Shown: piece by piece, positions 1 to 8,038 of the stretch
How the letters are laid out: the number at the start of each line of letters is the position of its first letter
Position numbering within the stretch: position 1 is the first letter of the stretch
NCBI GenBank assembly: GCA_035267785.1
Contig: DATFLL010000124.1
Coordinates: 1 to 47,108, forward strand
Length of the DNA: 47,108 nt
From: DATFLL01 sp035267785
GTDB taxonomy: Bacteria > Pseudomonadota > Gammaproteobacteria > DATFLL01
Reading direction: 5' to 3'
Notes under the pieces: generated by a model
Seen by the model: the letters and a program-made list of their open reading frames with translations, nothing else
Databases searched by the model: none
Told to the model about the DNA's origin: nothing
Program-made: the position numbers and the translations under genes

Positions 1-733
1 AGAGCACCGGGTCACCGCCGCCGGCGGCATCGAAGAAGCTGGTGCCGAAGTGACGGTCGGTCAGCATCATGGTCACCGCACCGGCGAGCACCGGCATAAC
101 GGCGATCAGCAGGAAGGCGGTGATGAGCCACGTCCAGACGAACAGCGGCATCTTCATCAGGGTCATGCCCGGAGCGCGCATGTTCAGGATGGTGGCGATG
201 ATGTTGATCGCGCCCATGATGGACGAGATACCCAGCATATGCACCGAGAAGATGAAGAAGTCCGTGCTCGGCGGACCGTACTTGGTCGAAAGCGGCGCAT
301 AGGCCGTCCAGCCGAAGTCGGGGCCGCCGCCCTGCATGAAGATGGTGCTGAGCAGCATCGCGCCGGCGAACGGCAGGATCCAGAAGCTCCAGTTGTTCAT
401 GCGGGGAAGTGCCATGTCGGGCGCGCCGATCATCAAGGGCACCTGCCAGTTGGCCAGCCCCACGAACGCCGGCATGACCGCGCCGAAGATCATCACCAGG
501 CCGTGCATGGTGGTCAGCTCGTTGAAAGTGATCGGTTGCACGAACTGGAGGCCGGGCTCGAAAAGCTCGGCGCGGATAATCATGGCGAAGGCACCGCCGA
601 TCAGGAACATGGTGAAGCTGAACCACAGGTACAGCGTGCCGATGTCCTTGTGATTGGTGGTAAACAACCAGCGCTTGATGCCGGTCGGATGCTCTTCGTG
701 ATGGCCTGCGTGTGTCGTTGCTGCAGTTGTCAT
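1..733 (-). CDS. coxA: Cytochrome c oxidase subunit I (5' part, cut by the window edge)
   Basis: Catalytic haem-copper oxidase subunit of the inner membrane, which reduces oxygen to water and pumps protons. Only the first 244 codons are present; the C-terminal part lies beyond position 1. The ATG at 731-733 gives a protein that starts MTTAATTHAGHHEEHPTG and runs into the classic COX1 stretch TTNHKDIGTLYLWFSF. The haem a ligand region TMHGLVMIFGAVMPAF is present, as are several hydrophobic helices; the CuB histidines would lie outside the window. It starts 23 nt after coxB and is surely co-transcribed with it. Family assignment is very secure. No frameshift is visible in the part shown. Confidence 0.96.
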   Translation of the reverse strand, partial: MTTAATTHAGHHEEHPTGIKRWLFTTNHKDIGTLYLWFSFTMFLIGGAFAMIIRAELFEPGLQFVQPITFNELTTMHGLVMIFGAVMPAFVGLANWQVPLMIGAPDMALPRMNNWSFWILPFAGAMLLSTIFMQGGGPDFGWTAYAPLSTKYGPPSTDFFIFSVHMLGISSIMGAINIIATILNMRAPGMTLMKMPLFVWTWLITAFLLIAVMPVLAGAVTMMLTDRHFGTSFFDAAGGGDPVL

Positions 734-756
734 TTTTAAGCCCTCCGTGCCGCGCC

Positions 757-1950
757 TTAGCGGGCAGCCTTGACGTCAGACGGTTGAATCACATCGCCGG
801 TGTTGTTGCCCCAGGCGTTGCGCTCGTAAGTGACGATGGAAGCGATCTCCAGATCGTTGAGCTGCTGGGCGAAGGCCTGCATGGCCGTGCCTTCGATACC
901 GTGGAGGACGATGTGCAAGTGGTTCTTGATCGGACCCATGTGAATCTTGTTGTCGTCGGTCATGAAGCCGAGGTCCTTCAGGTCCTTCATCATGGTCGGG
1001 CTCGCCGAGAAGCTGTGGCCTTGACGCAGCGGCGGGAAGGTGCCCGGGATGCCCTCGCCGTTGGCCTGGTGGCAAGCGGCGCAATGGGCCACGAAGTTCT
1101 TCTTGCCCATGGCCATCAGCTCGTCCTTGCTGTAGCTCTTACCCGAGGCGGCGGCCGCGGCGGCCTCCTTCTGCTTCTGCGCGGCGACCCATTTTTCGAA
1201 GTTCTTCTCGGTCTTGGCAACCACGACGATGGGCATGAAGGCGTGGCCCTTGCCGCACAGCTCGGCGCATTGACCGCGATAGGTACCGGGCTTTTCGATC
1301 TTGGCCCAGGCCTTGTTGATGTAACCCGGAATCGCATCCTTCTTGATGCCGAGGTCAGGCACCCACCAGGAGTGAATCACATCGTGGCTGGTGGTCAGGA
1401 AGCGGACCTTCTTGCCCACCGGCAGGACGAGGGGATTGTCGACCTCGCGAAGGTAGTGCTTGTCCTTCTTGGCCTTGTTGTCGATCTCGTCCTGGGGCGT
1501 GGACAGGTTGGAGAAGAAGCGGATGCCCTGCTTGGGATAATCATACTCCCACTTCCACTGCCAACCGGTAATCTTGACGGTCAGGTCGGGGTTGCTGGTG
1601 TCCTCGATCTGCAAGAGCGTCTTGGTCGCCGGCACCGCAATCGCCACCAGGATGGCGAAGGGAATCAGCGTCCAGATGATTTCCACCGTCGTGCTTTCGT
1701 GGAACTGCGCGGCGACAGCGCCCTTGGATTTACGGTGATTGATGATCGAGTAGATCATCACGCCAAACACACCGATACCGGCCACCGTCACGATCCAGAA
1801 CACGATCATGTGCAGTGAGTGGATCTGCTGGCTCATAGGCGTGACGCCCACGGGCATGTTGTACTGCAGGTCGGCCAATGCCGATCCGGAGGCGAGCAGT
1901 GTCGCCCAGAGTAGCGCTAAGAGCGCCTTTTTGGGACTTATTACGGACAT
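757..1950 (-). CDS. coxB: Cytochrome c oxidase subunit II with C-terminal cytochrome c domain
   Basis: Electron-entry subunit of an aa3/caa3-type oxidase, 397 aa. The ATG at 1950 is preceded by a strong AAGGAGAGG ribosome site and opens a signal peptide with likely cleavage after Ala26. Two membrane helices follow (about residues 48-70 and 90-112). The CuA site is complete: His193, then Cys228, Glu230, Cys232, His236 and Met239 within GQCAELCGKGHAFM. An Ala/Lys-rich linker (about 258-275) leads to a fused class I cytochrome c domain with the haem motif CAACH at 290-294 and a likely Met357 axial ligand. The fusion suggests a caa3-like enzyme that takes electrons through its own haem c. An upstream in-frame extension is possible but lacks the signal peptide logic. 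Confidence 0.96.
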   Translation of the reverse strand: MSVISPKKALLALLWATLLASGSALADLQYNMPVGVTPMSQQIHSLHMIVFWIVTVAGIGVFGVMIYSIINHRKSKGAVAAQFHESTTVEIIWTLIPFAILVAIAVPATKTLLQIEDTSNPDLTVKITGWQWKWEYDYPKQGIRFFSNLSTPQDEIDNKAKKDKHYLREVDNPLVLPVGKKVRFLTTSHDVIHSWWVPDLGIKKDAIPGYINKAWAKIEKPGTYRGQCAELCGKGHAFMPIVVVAKTEKNFEKWVAAQKQKEAAAAAASGKSYSKDELMAMGKKNFVAHCAACHQANGEGIPGTFPPLRQGHSFSASPTMMKDLKDLGFMTDDNKIHMGPIKNHLHIVLHGIEGTAMQAFAQQLNDLEIASIVTYERNAWGNNTGDVIQPSDVKAAR

Positions 1951-2224
1951 GCCAATTTCCTCTCCTTCGGTGGATTGCTTTTTTATTGTCAAACTTGTTC
2001 TGGCGGCTCGGCGGTTCTTTCGCCGCGTCGGCCGCTTCGGCGGGCCGGCTCGCGCAAGGGCTGCGCGGTGCATCGGCCGTCCGTCACCGCGCGCGGGCGC
2101 GCGGTCTTGAACGCGGATTCGCTCAACGAATGTCCAGAGACAGACATAGCGAACCGAACGTCAGTGTCCCGAAATGACGGGTTCCACCGTCTAGCGATCT
2201 GGGCGTCGCCTCTGCGGTCGGTTT

Positions 2225-2410
2225 TCATCGGACCGCAACAGGAAGGATCAACCAAATACCCGCCAGCGTGAAACCGAGTCCAATGGCTGATGTAACAGAG
2301 TGAAGTACCAGCGATAAACGCCAACGTTCCGTGCCACGATATGGACCGATTGGGCCTTATCGAAAACTGGCCGTTCCGTTTGTTCTGATCCCGCTCACAA
2401 CTACCACACC
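2225..2410 (-). pseudogene. Decayed DUF2244-like gene remnant upstream of coxB
   Basis: Reading the minus strand, one frame gives GQFSIRPNRSISWHG, close to the RPNRSLSW signature of DUF2244 membrane proteins. About 15 codons later the similarity continues in a neighbouring frame as SAIGLGFTLAGIWLILPVAV, which matches the second hydrophobic segment of the family, and then hits a TGA at 2225-2227. The two pieces need a frameshift to join, and the C-terminal half of the family is not recognisable. DUF2244 genes are found next to cytochrome oxidase operons in some gammaproteobacteria; that is recalled, not checked. The outer limits given are approximate. A chance resemblance cannot be excluded, but two consecutive family-like segments in the right order argue for a real remnant. 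Confidence 0.5.
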
Positions 2411-2619
2411 ATACAAACCGGTCGACCAAGGGCCTACGGGTTTCGACGCATGCTAATGGATGGGCTGAATGCCTGCAATAAAAAAACAAGAATTACCTTA
2501 TAACGAACGCCTATAGCCTCACATCGTAATATTAAAAAGTGCTGAAATAGTAATGCGAAACAGCCCATCGTCCATCCGCTACAGAAACGTTTTACGTGGA
2601 GAACCGCCATAACATGTAT
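2411..2619. other. Non-coding leader/intergenic DNA between coxB promoter and DUF2244 remnant
   Basis: Together with 1951-2224 this is the largest gene-free stretch of the core region. The part from about 2478 to 2650 is clearly richer in A+T than its surroundings. Open frames here are short, have no ribosome site and resemble no family, so I read it as the long leader of the coxBA transcript plus the site of the decayed upstream gene. Confidence 0.5.
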
Positions 2620-2648
2620 GATATATACATCTTAAAGAGGACTGTCAA
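2620..2648 (-). promoter_or_regulatory. Putative sigma-70 promoter for the cox transcript
   Basis: On the minus strand there is TTGACA (2648-2643), a 17-bp spacer and TATATC (2625-2620), a near-consensus sigma-70 promoter. It points toward the DUF2244 remnant and coxB. The predicted start near 2613 would leave a leader of about 660 nt before coxB, which makes sense if the promoter once served the now decayed gene first. Confidence 0.6.
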
Positions 2649-2679
2649 GCGCGCATCCAGGAACGTCGGTTAACGGTGG

Positions 2680-3369
2680 TCAGAGCCGAAGCGACTCAAC
2701 GTGCAGCAGCGGGGCGAATCGCGCGGGGGCGGCGTCGGGACGATAAGGCAGATGGCCCAGCAGGGGTGCGGACAAACGCGCTTTCAGGGTACGCAGGTTA
2801 CCGTCGACGCGTTCGAAGTCGGGGTCGATGGCATTGGCCACCCAGCCGGCGAGCCTCAACCCGCTGGCCTCGACGGCCTGGGCGGTGAGCAGCGCGTGAT
2901 TGAGGCAGCCCAGGCGCAGCCCCACCACCAGGACGACCGGCCAGCCGATGGCGCGTGCCAGATCGGCGACCGAGTGATCCGCATCCAGAGGCACGGCCCA
3001 ACCGCCCACCCCTTCGACGACGACGATGTCCGCGTCCGTTGCCAGCGCCCGGGCATGGTCTTGCAGGCGTTCGAGTGAAATACCGACACCCGCCTCGGCC
3101 GCAGCCAGGTGCGGTGCAATCGGCGGCTCGAACACATAGGGATTGATCTGTTCGTAGTCGAGTCCGCCGCCAACGGCCGACTGCAAGGCGAGGGCGTCGG
3201 CGTTGACCATTCGCCCGGCGGCGTCACGCTCGCCGCCACTGGCCACCGGTTTCATGGCCGCTACGTGCAGACCGCGCGCACGCAGAGCGGCGATCAGCGC
3301 CACGCTCACCCAAGTCTTGCCGACCTCGGTGTCCGTTCCGGTGACGAACAGGCCGCGGGGCGCACTCAT
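2680..3369 (-). CDS. bioD: Dethiobiotin synthetase
   Basis: ATP-dependent carboxylation and ring closure of 7,8-diaminopelargonate to dethiobiotin, the penultimate step of biotin synthesis; cytoplasmic. The 229-aa protein starts at the ATG at 3369, which overlaps the bioC stop as ATGA. The P-loop GTDTEVGKT is at residues 11-19, the MKPVASG segment follows, and VVVEGVGGWAVPL is the typical second nucleotide/substrate motif. Length and domain structure are normal. It is the last gene of the bio operon. A much longer upstream open frame is only a read-through of the bioC shadow frame and is not used. Confidence 0.95.
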   Translation of the reverse strand: MSAPRGLFVTGTDTEVGKTWVSVALIAALRARGLHVAAMKPVASGGERDAAGRMVNADALALQSAVGGGLDYEQINPYVFEPPIAPHLAAAEAGVGISLERLQDHARALATDADIVVVEGVGGWAVPLDADHSVADLARAIGWPVVLVVGLRLGCLNHALLTAQAVEASGLRLAGWVANAIDPDFERVDGNLRTLKARLSAPLLGHLPYRPDAAPARFAPLLHVESLRL

Positions 3370-4283
3370 CTCCGCTGTCCCATGCCCGCACGAACCTGCT
3401 CGAGCGAAACGGTCGCCACCCCGTCCGTGCGCGGTTGTGCCAGGGGCTGAGTAGGCGCCCAGGCGTGACCGTAGACGACCTCGTGAGTGGCGGGCAGCAC
3501 ACCGTCGCGCCGATGGGCTTCGTAGGCCTCGCTCACCGCACGCAGGCGGCCACGGCCGGTCAGGCCGCGCGGCCGGCCGCCCGAGGCGTTGTGGGCGCCG
3601 ATGTGCTTCAGGTCGCGCATCAGCGTGGTGACGTCCGGATAGGTCACGGTGAGGTATTCCATGTCCATCACGGGGGTGTCGAACTGACTTCGGACCAGCG
3701 CGTCGCCGATGTCGTGCATGTCGATAAAGGCGTGCACGTGCGTGTAACCGTCGGCACGGCTCCAGCTCTCGCGCAGCTCCTTGAGGGTATCGGGTCCGAA
3801 GGTCGTAAACAGCAGCAGCCCGCCCGGGGCGAGGACGCGGCGAAACTCGCCGAACGTGCGGTCGAGATCCACGCACCACTGCAAGGTGAGATTGGAGACG
3901 ATGAGGTCGACACTGGCATCGGCCAGGGGCAGCGTTTCGGCATCGGCGCAGACGAACGACTGGCGCGCGCGCCAGGGCCACAGAGACCGTCGACGCCACC
4001 AGGGCTGCCGCCCGCGGTGCTGGCGCAGCATGCTGTGGGCAAGGTCCAGGGCAACCACATTGGCTTTGGGATAGCGGCGCAGCAGCGCCTCGCTGCAAAA
4101 ACCGGTGCCCGAGCCGACGTCGAGCACGGTGCCCGGCTGGATCTTTATTAGATCGAGCCGCTCGAGCAGCCGCTGTCCGACCTCGCGCTGCAGCACGGCA
4201 GCGCCGTCGTAGAGCGCGGCGGAGCGGTCGAAGGCGGCCCGGACCTGGTGTTTGTCGAGTCGATAGTCGTCAGTGTCTTGCAT
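3366..4283 (-). CDS. bioC: Malonyl-[acyl-carrier protein] O-methyltransferase
   Basis: SAM-dependent methylation of malonyl-ACP, which disguises the pimeloyl precursor so that fatty acid synthesis can extend it. The 305-aa protein begins MQDTDDYRLDKHQVRAAFDR, the usual BioC opening with its AFDRAA-like motif. The SAM motif I VLDVGSGTGFCSEAL is around residue 55, and SNLTLQWCVDL is the conserved post-motif segment. The gene overlaps bioH upstream by 14 nt and bioD downstream by 4 nt, so translation is probably coupled. Assignment is strong from both sequence and context. Confidence 0.94.
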   Translation of the reverse strand: MQDTDDYRLDKHQVRAAFDRSAALYDGAAVLQREVGQRLLERLDLIKIQPGTVLDVGSGTGFCSEALLRRYPKANVVALDLAHSMLRQHRGRQPWWRRRSLWPWRARQSFVCADAETLPLADASVDLIVSNLTLQWCVDLDRTFGEFRRVLAPGGLLLFTTFGPDTLKELRESWSRADGYTHVHAFIDMHDIGDALVRSQFDTPVMDMEYLTVTYPDVTTLMRDLKHIGAHNASGGRPRGLTGRGRLRAVSEAYEAHRRDGVLPATHEVVYGHAWAPTQPLAQPRTDGVATVSLEQVRAGMGQRR

Positions 4284-5097
4284 GGATGAACCGCTTCACC
4301 GTTGTAACGAATGCCTTGCGATCGGAGATAAACGGCGCGTGGCCGGCACCGCGGATAATGACCGCCTGCCCGTGCGGCAGCGCCTGGGCCAAAGCCGAAA
4401 TCGCTGCGGGCGGAACGAGCGTGTCGCGATCGCCGCCAAGTGCGAGCACCGGCACCGCCACCTCGGCGAGCCGTGGACGCAGATCGGTCTGCGCCAGGAT
4501 ATCCAGTCCGCCGCGCAGTGCGCGCCGATCCGGCTCGCCGCGGGCGAAGACCCGCTCGCGTAGGCGGCGCACGTCCTCGCGCGCATGCTCGCCGCCGCGT
4601 GCCTGCAAGGCCAGAAACCGCAGCAGGGTCGCTCGGTAATCCCGTGCGAGGTCGCTCGCAAAACCGGCGAGCACCTCGGGGTCGACCGCGCACTCCCAAT
4701 CGGAAGTCGCCGCGAAGCGAGGCGTGGTCGCAACCGTGACCAGTCCGGCCACCCGGTCACTGTGGTCCAGCGCCACCTGCAGGGCGACCAGCCCCCCGAG
4801 CGACCAGCCAAGCCACCAGGCCGGCCCGGGCAAACGTCCAGCCAATGCGCCGACCACTGCCGCGGCAAGCGCCCCCAGCGAATAGTCCTGCGGCCCGGCC
4901 GCCGATTGTCCAACGGCCTCGAACGGGCTTGCGCCGTGGCCTGGCAGATCGACGCGCCAGACCCGAAAGCCCGCCGCTGTCAGGTCGGCCGCCACCTCGT
5001 CCCAGACACCGCCGTGAAGACCCCAGCCGTGGATCAGGACGATGTCGGCCACGGCACGGCCTTCTGCCTCATCGACCTCGACGTGCAGCGCGCTCAT
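4270..5097 (-). CDS. bioH: Pimeloyl-[acyl-carrier protein] methyl ester esterase
   Basis: Alpha/beta hydrolase that demethylates pimeloyl-ACP methyl ester and so ends the BioC-BioH branch of pimelate synthesis. The 275-aa protein shows IVLIHGWGLHGGVW (oxyanion region), nucleophile elbow GWSLGG with Ser99, an acid in GGDRDTLVPP and the catalytic His in GAGHAPF near the C-terminus. Its ATG overlaps the bioF stop (ATGA at 5094-5097). The position between bioF and bioC is standard for gammaproteobacterial bio operons, so BioH rather than a general esterase is well supported. Confidence 0.93.
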   Translation of the reverse strand: MSALHVEVDEAEGRAVADIVLIHGWGLHGGVWDEVAADLTAAGFRVWRVDLPGHGASPFEAVGQSAAGPQDYSLGALAAAVVGALAGRLPGPAWWLGWSLGGLVALQVALDHSDRVAGLVTVATTPRFAATSDWECAVDPEVLAGFASDLARDYRATLLRFLALQARGGEHAREDVRRLRERVFARGEPDRRALRGGLDILAQTDLRPRLAEVAVPVLALGGDRDTLVPPAAISALAQALPHGQAVIIRGAGHAPFISDRKAFVTTVKRFIHARH

Positions 5098-6281
5098 GTG
5101 TCGGATGCGGCCTCCGCCAGCGACTCGCCCAGGGCCTCGAGCAGCCGGTCGACCTGCGCCTCGTCGTGCGCGGCCGAGAGCGTAATGCGCAGGCGCGCGG
5201 TACCCTCGGGCACGGTCGGCGGGCGAATGGCGCTGACCATGACGCCGCGGGCGGCCAGGGCCGCACTCACCGCCAAGGCCCGCTCGGCCGAGCCCACGAC
5301 CAGCGGCTGGATGGGACTGGGCGAGTCCATCAACCGCGCACCGCGGCGCGGCAGATCCAATGCGGCCAGACCTGCGCGCAAACGCGCGATGAGCGTGCGC
5401 AGACGGTCCCGCCTCCAGGGCTCGTCGATGACCAGGCGCAGGCTCGTGCGCGTGGCCTCGGCCACCGACGGCGGCAGCGCCGTCGTATAGACGTAGCTGC
5501 GCGCGGACTGAATCACCGTCTCGATCAGCGCCTCCTCGCCGGCAACGAACGCGCCGAAGGTGCCGAAGGCCTTACCCAGTGTTCCCACCAGCACGGGCAC
5601 GGCGTCCAGCGCCATCCCGAAATGCTCCAGCGAGCCCCGCCCGCTGGCGCCCATGACGCCCAGGCCGTGGGCATCGTCGACCATCAGCCAGCCGCGCTCG
5701 CGCGCCGCCACCTCCGCCAGGGCCGGCAGCGGCGCCAAGTCGCCGTCCATGCTGAACACCCCGTCGGTGACCACCAACCGGCGTCTGGCACGACTGCTCC
5801 CCATGCGCCGCTCGAGCGCGGACGGCGAGGCGTGCTCGTAGCGCGCCAGCCGCGCCCGCGACAGCAACCCCGCATCGAGCAGCGAGGCGTGATTGAGCCG
5901 GTCTTCGAACACCGCGTCGCCCGTACCGAGCAGGGCGCTGACCACGCCGAGGTTGGCCATGTATCCGGTGGAGAACAACAGCGCGCGCGGGCGCCCCGTA
6001 AAGTCGGCCAGCTCCTCTTCCAGCGCGTGGTGGGGCATCGAATGCCCCGTGACCAGATGGGCCGCCCCGCTGCCCGCGCCGTAACGTGCCGCCCCCGACT
6101 GCAGTGCCGTAATCACCTTGGGATGGTTAGCCAACCCCAGATAATCATTGCTGCAGAAACTCAGGTAACGCCGGCCGTCGATATCGATCTCGGGGCCCTG
6201 CGGGCCTTCCACGACTCGGCGGCTGCGATACAGATGCGCCGCCCTGCGACGCTCCAGCTCGGCGGATAACTCGTCCATCAT
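5094..6281 (-). CDS. bioF: 8-amino-7-oxononanoate synthase
   Basis: PLP enzyme that condenses pimeloyl-ACP with alanine to form KAPA. I start it at the ATG at 6281 (395 aa, MMDELSAELERRR) because AGGTGA lies 7 nt upstream; a farther in-frame start at 6323 adds residues unlike the family. Visible hallmarks are the SFCSNDYLGLANHP opening, the VDDAHGLGVMG motif (Asp202 contacts the PLP ring nitrogen) and the Schiff-base Lys237 in VGTLGKAFG. The length is as expected. It follows bioB after a gap of nearly 200 nt that is filled by an interspersed repeat, the only loose junction in the operon. Confidence 0.95.
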   Translation of the reverse strand: MMDELSAELERRRAAHLYRSRRVVEGPQGPEIDIDGRRYLSFCSNDYLGLANHPKVITALQSGAARYGAGSGAAHLVTGHSMPHHALEEELADFTGRPRALLFSTGYMANLGVVSALLGTGDAVFEDRLNHASLLDAGLLSRARLARYEHASPSALERRMGSSRARRRLVVTDGVFSMDGDLAPLPALAEVAARERGWLMVDDAHGLGVMGASGRGSLEHFGMALDAVPVLVGTLGKAFGTFGAFVAGEEALIETVIQSARSYVYTTALPPSVAEATRTSLRLVIDEPWRRDRLRTLIARLRAGLAALDLPRRGARLMDSPSPIQPLVVGSAERALAVSAALAARGVMVSAIRPPTVPEGTARLRITLSAAHDEAQVDRLLEALGESLAEAASDT

Positions 6282-6333
6282 GGTCGCGTCACCTAGGCCG
6301 TCAAACGCTGAAGCAATAAGCACCCGAGGCGAT

Positions 6334-6409
6334 GAACCACCGAGGACACAGAGACACGGAGATGGAAATCTTCAAAGACTCTGTGCCTCCGTGCCCTCTG
6401 TGTTAATGA
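6334..6409. repeat. Interspersed inverted repeat of the CACAGAG/CTCTGTG type
   Basis: The spacer between bioB and bioF holds arms CACAGAGACACGGAG (6347-6361) and CTCCGTGCCCTCTGTG (6387-6402), nearly perfect inverted repeats around a 25-nt loop and preceded by ACCACCGAGGA. Elements of this look are scattered between genes in many proteobacteria. In RNA it would form a hairpin inside the bio transcript, which might attenuate or stabilise it; that is inference. Confidence 0.7.
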
Positions 6410-6450
6410 CGGCGCCGGGACAAGGAGTGAACGTTTCCGATTGTGCTTTC

Positions 6451-6479
6451 GCCTCACACCTCACTCCTCACGCCTCACC
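6451..6479 (-). repeat. GTGAGGN heptad repeat at the bioB 3' end
   Basis: On the plus strand this reads as CCTCACA, CCTCACT, CCTCACG, CCTCACC, four 7-bp units. On the coding strand it is GGTGAGGCGTGAGG and so on, and the first TGA is the bioB stop codon. The same heptad type occurs at 17660-17688 at the 3' end of ubiC, so this is a repeat family and not chance. Confidence 0.65.
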
Positions 6480-7485
6480 GCGCTTGCAGGCCGAGGCGTT
6501 CGAACAGTTCCTTGTCGTGGTCGGCGGTGGGGTTGTCGGTGGTCAGCAGCTTCTCGCCGTAGAAGATCGAGTTGGCCCCGGCGAGGAAGCACAGCGCCTG
6601 CAGCTCGTCGCTCATGTCCTCGCGCCCGGCCGAAAGGCGCACGTAAGAGCCGGGCATCAGGATACGCGCGCAGGCGATGGTGCGCACGAACTCCAGCGGA
6701 TCCAGCTCGTCGGTCCCGGCCAGCGGCGTGCCGGCCACGCGCACCAACAGATTGATCGGCACGCTCTCGGGATGCTCGTCCTGATTGGCGAGTTCGCGCA
6801 GCAGGCGCGCCCGATCGCCCCGGTCCTCCCCCATGCCGACGATGCCCCCGCAGCAGACGTTGATGCCGGCCTCGCGCACGTGGCCCAGGGTGTCGAGGCG
6901 ATCCTGGTAGGTGCGCGTGGAGATGATCTCGCCGTAGAACTCGGGCGAGGTATCGAGATTGTGGTTGTAGTAGTCGAGTCCGGCCTCGCGCAGGCGCTGG
7001 GCCTGTTCGGCGCGCAGCATCCCCAGGGTCACGCAGGTCTCCAGGCCGAGGGCCTTGACGCCCTCGACCATTTCGATGACCTGCTCGAGGTCGCGGTCCT
7101 TCGGGCTGCGCCACGCCGCACCCATGCAAAAACGGCTCGCGCCGTTGTCCTTGGCACGGCGCGCCGCGGCCAACACGTCCTCGAGCGGCATCAGCGGCTC
7201 ATCCTGCAGACCGGTCTCAAAGCGCACGCTCTGCGGACAATAGCCGCAGTCCTCCGGGCAGCGCCCCGTCTTGATACTGAGCAGGGTGCTGATTTGCACC
7301 GCATTGGGATCGAAGTGCTCGCGGTGCACGCACTGGGCACGAAACAGCAGGTCGTTGAACGGCAGTTCGAACAACGCCTCGATTTCCTCGGCGCGCCAGT
7401 CGTGGCGAGTCGGCGCGGAAGCGGCGGCCGCAAGCGGCGGGGTGGCGGCAGTGTGGGCCGTTTCGGCCTGCGGGCGTGCGTTCAT
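6475..7485 (-). CDS. bioB: Biotin synthase
   Basis: Radical SAM enzyme that inserts sulfur into dethiobiotin, the final biotin step. The 336-aa protein begins at the ATG at 7485 (GAGGAG ribosome site just upstream), which overlaps the stop of the preceding membrane protein as ATGA. The first 28 residues are an Ala/Thr-rich extension. The [4Fe-4S] triad is in RCPEDCGYCPQ (Cys76, Cys80, Cys83), and YYNHNLDTSPEFY, INVCCGGIVGMGE and the C-terminal NSIFYGEKLLTT are family signatures that contain the [2Fe-2S] ligands. The stop codon lies inside a GTGAGGN heptad repeat. Confidence 0.96.
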   Translation of the reverse strand: MNARPQAETAHTAATPPLAAAASAPTRHDWRAEEIEALFELPFNDLLFRAQCVHREHFDPNAVQISTLLSIKTGRCPEDCGYCPQSVRFETGLQDEPLMPLEDVLAAARRAKDNGASRFCMGAAWRSPKDRDLEQVIEMVEGVKALGLETCVTLGMLRAEQAQRLREAGLDYYNHNLDTSPEFYGEIISTRTYQDRLDTLGHVREAGINVCCGGIVGMGEDRGDRARLLRELANQDEHPESVPINLLVRVAGTPLAGTDELDPLEFVRTIACARILMPGSYVRLSAGREDMSDELQALCFLAGANSIFYGEKLLTTDNPTADHDKELFERLGLQAR

Positions 7486-7880
7486 GACTTCTCCTCTTCG
7501 AGCAGGGTGTCCTGCCAGTCTTCGTTGTTGATTCTGCGCAGGTCGATGATCGACCAGGGGATGAGCACGAGCGCCGAAATGGCCCAGGTAATCAGCCAAT
7601 AGGTGACGTTCGTGCCGAAAAACGTGGCGACCACTATGATGAATCCCATGACTCCGTACAGCCGGTAGGCCGCCTGCTGGGTGTAATGCCCGACGCGCGG
7701 GTTCGGATTGTGGCGATTCAAGGCGTAGACGAGCATCGAGGCGCCGAGCCACAGGATGCCCAGCGGCACAGGGACGATCATCGCCACGATGTTGCCGTAG
7801 TTGAATACGCGGGCGGCGAAACGCGCGCTGCGAGCGGATACCACGCGTGCCGCGTCCGGCGGAACCGGGGGCTCGGTCAT
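7482..7880 (-). CDS. Small membrane protein heading the biotin operon, function unknown
   Basis: A 132-aa protein when started at 7880 (MTEPPVPPDAARV), where CAGGAG precedes the ATG; a start at 7907 would add nine residues but has no ribosome site. Three hydrophobic stretches can be seen (VAMIVPVPLGILWLGASMLVYAL, VMGFIIVVATFF, LITWAISALVLIPWSII), so it is an inner-membrane protein with an acidic C-terminal tail ending in LLEEEKS. It overlaps bioB by 4 nt and is therefore the first gene of the bio operon as transcribed from the promoter near 8000. I do not recognise a named family. A role in biotin uptake or synthesis is only suggested by position. Confidence 0.8.
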   Translation of the reverse strand: MTEPPVPPDAARVVSARSARFAARVFNYGNIVAMIVPVPLGILWLGASMLVYALNRHNPNPRVGHYTQQAAYRLYGVMGFIIVVATFFGTNVTYWLITWAISALVLIPWSIIDLRRINNEDWQDTLLEEEKS

Positions 7881-7995
7881 GACGGGGGGCTCCTGAATCA
7901 GGGTCATCGGGCAGATCTCGGTGGGGGCGCCCAATCTCGGGTCCGAAAAGCGGCGCAAAGAGTTGTTCGGGGGTTACACTGTCTCGGAATGGGGA

Positions 7996-8023
7996 ATGAT
8001 ATCGCCCACGAATTCTATGTCAA
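7996..8023 (-). promoter_or_regulatory. Putative sigma-70 promoter of the bio operon
   Basis: On the minus strand TTGACA (8023-8018), a 16-bp spacer and TATCAT (8001-7996) form a good promoter facing the bio genes and lying just upstream of the divergent comF start at 8039. A GTGTAACC element at about 7970-7978 resembles one half of a BirA operator, but I could not find the second half, so repression by BirA is not supported. Confidence 0.6.
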
Positions 8024-8038
8024 CGGGAAGGGACTCTC

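Noticed and set aside
712..1818. Long plus-strand open frame opposite coxB
   Set aside because: It mirrors a certain gene on the other strand and has the composition typical of antisense frames in GC-rich DNA.
1989..2489. 166-codon minus-strand open frame upstream of coxB
   Set aside because: No ribosome site, and only a short middle part looks like protein (DUF2244 segment) before the similarity changes frame; treated as a pseudogene remnant.
7955..7985. BirA operator before bioB
   Set aside because: Only one half-site-like GTGTAACC was found, without a second half at the proper distance.
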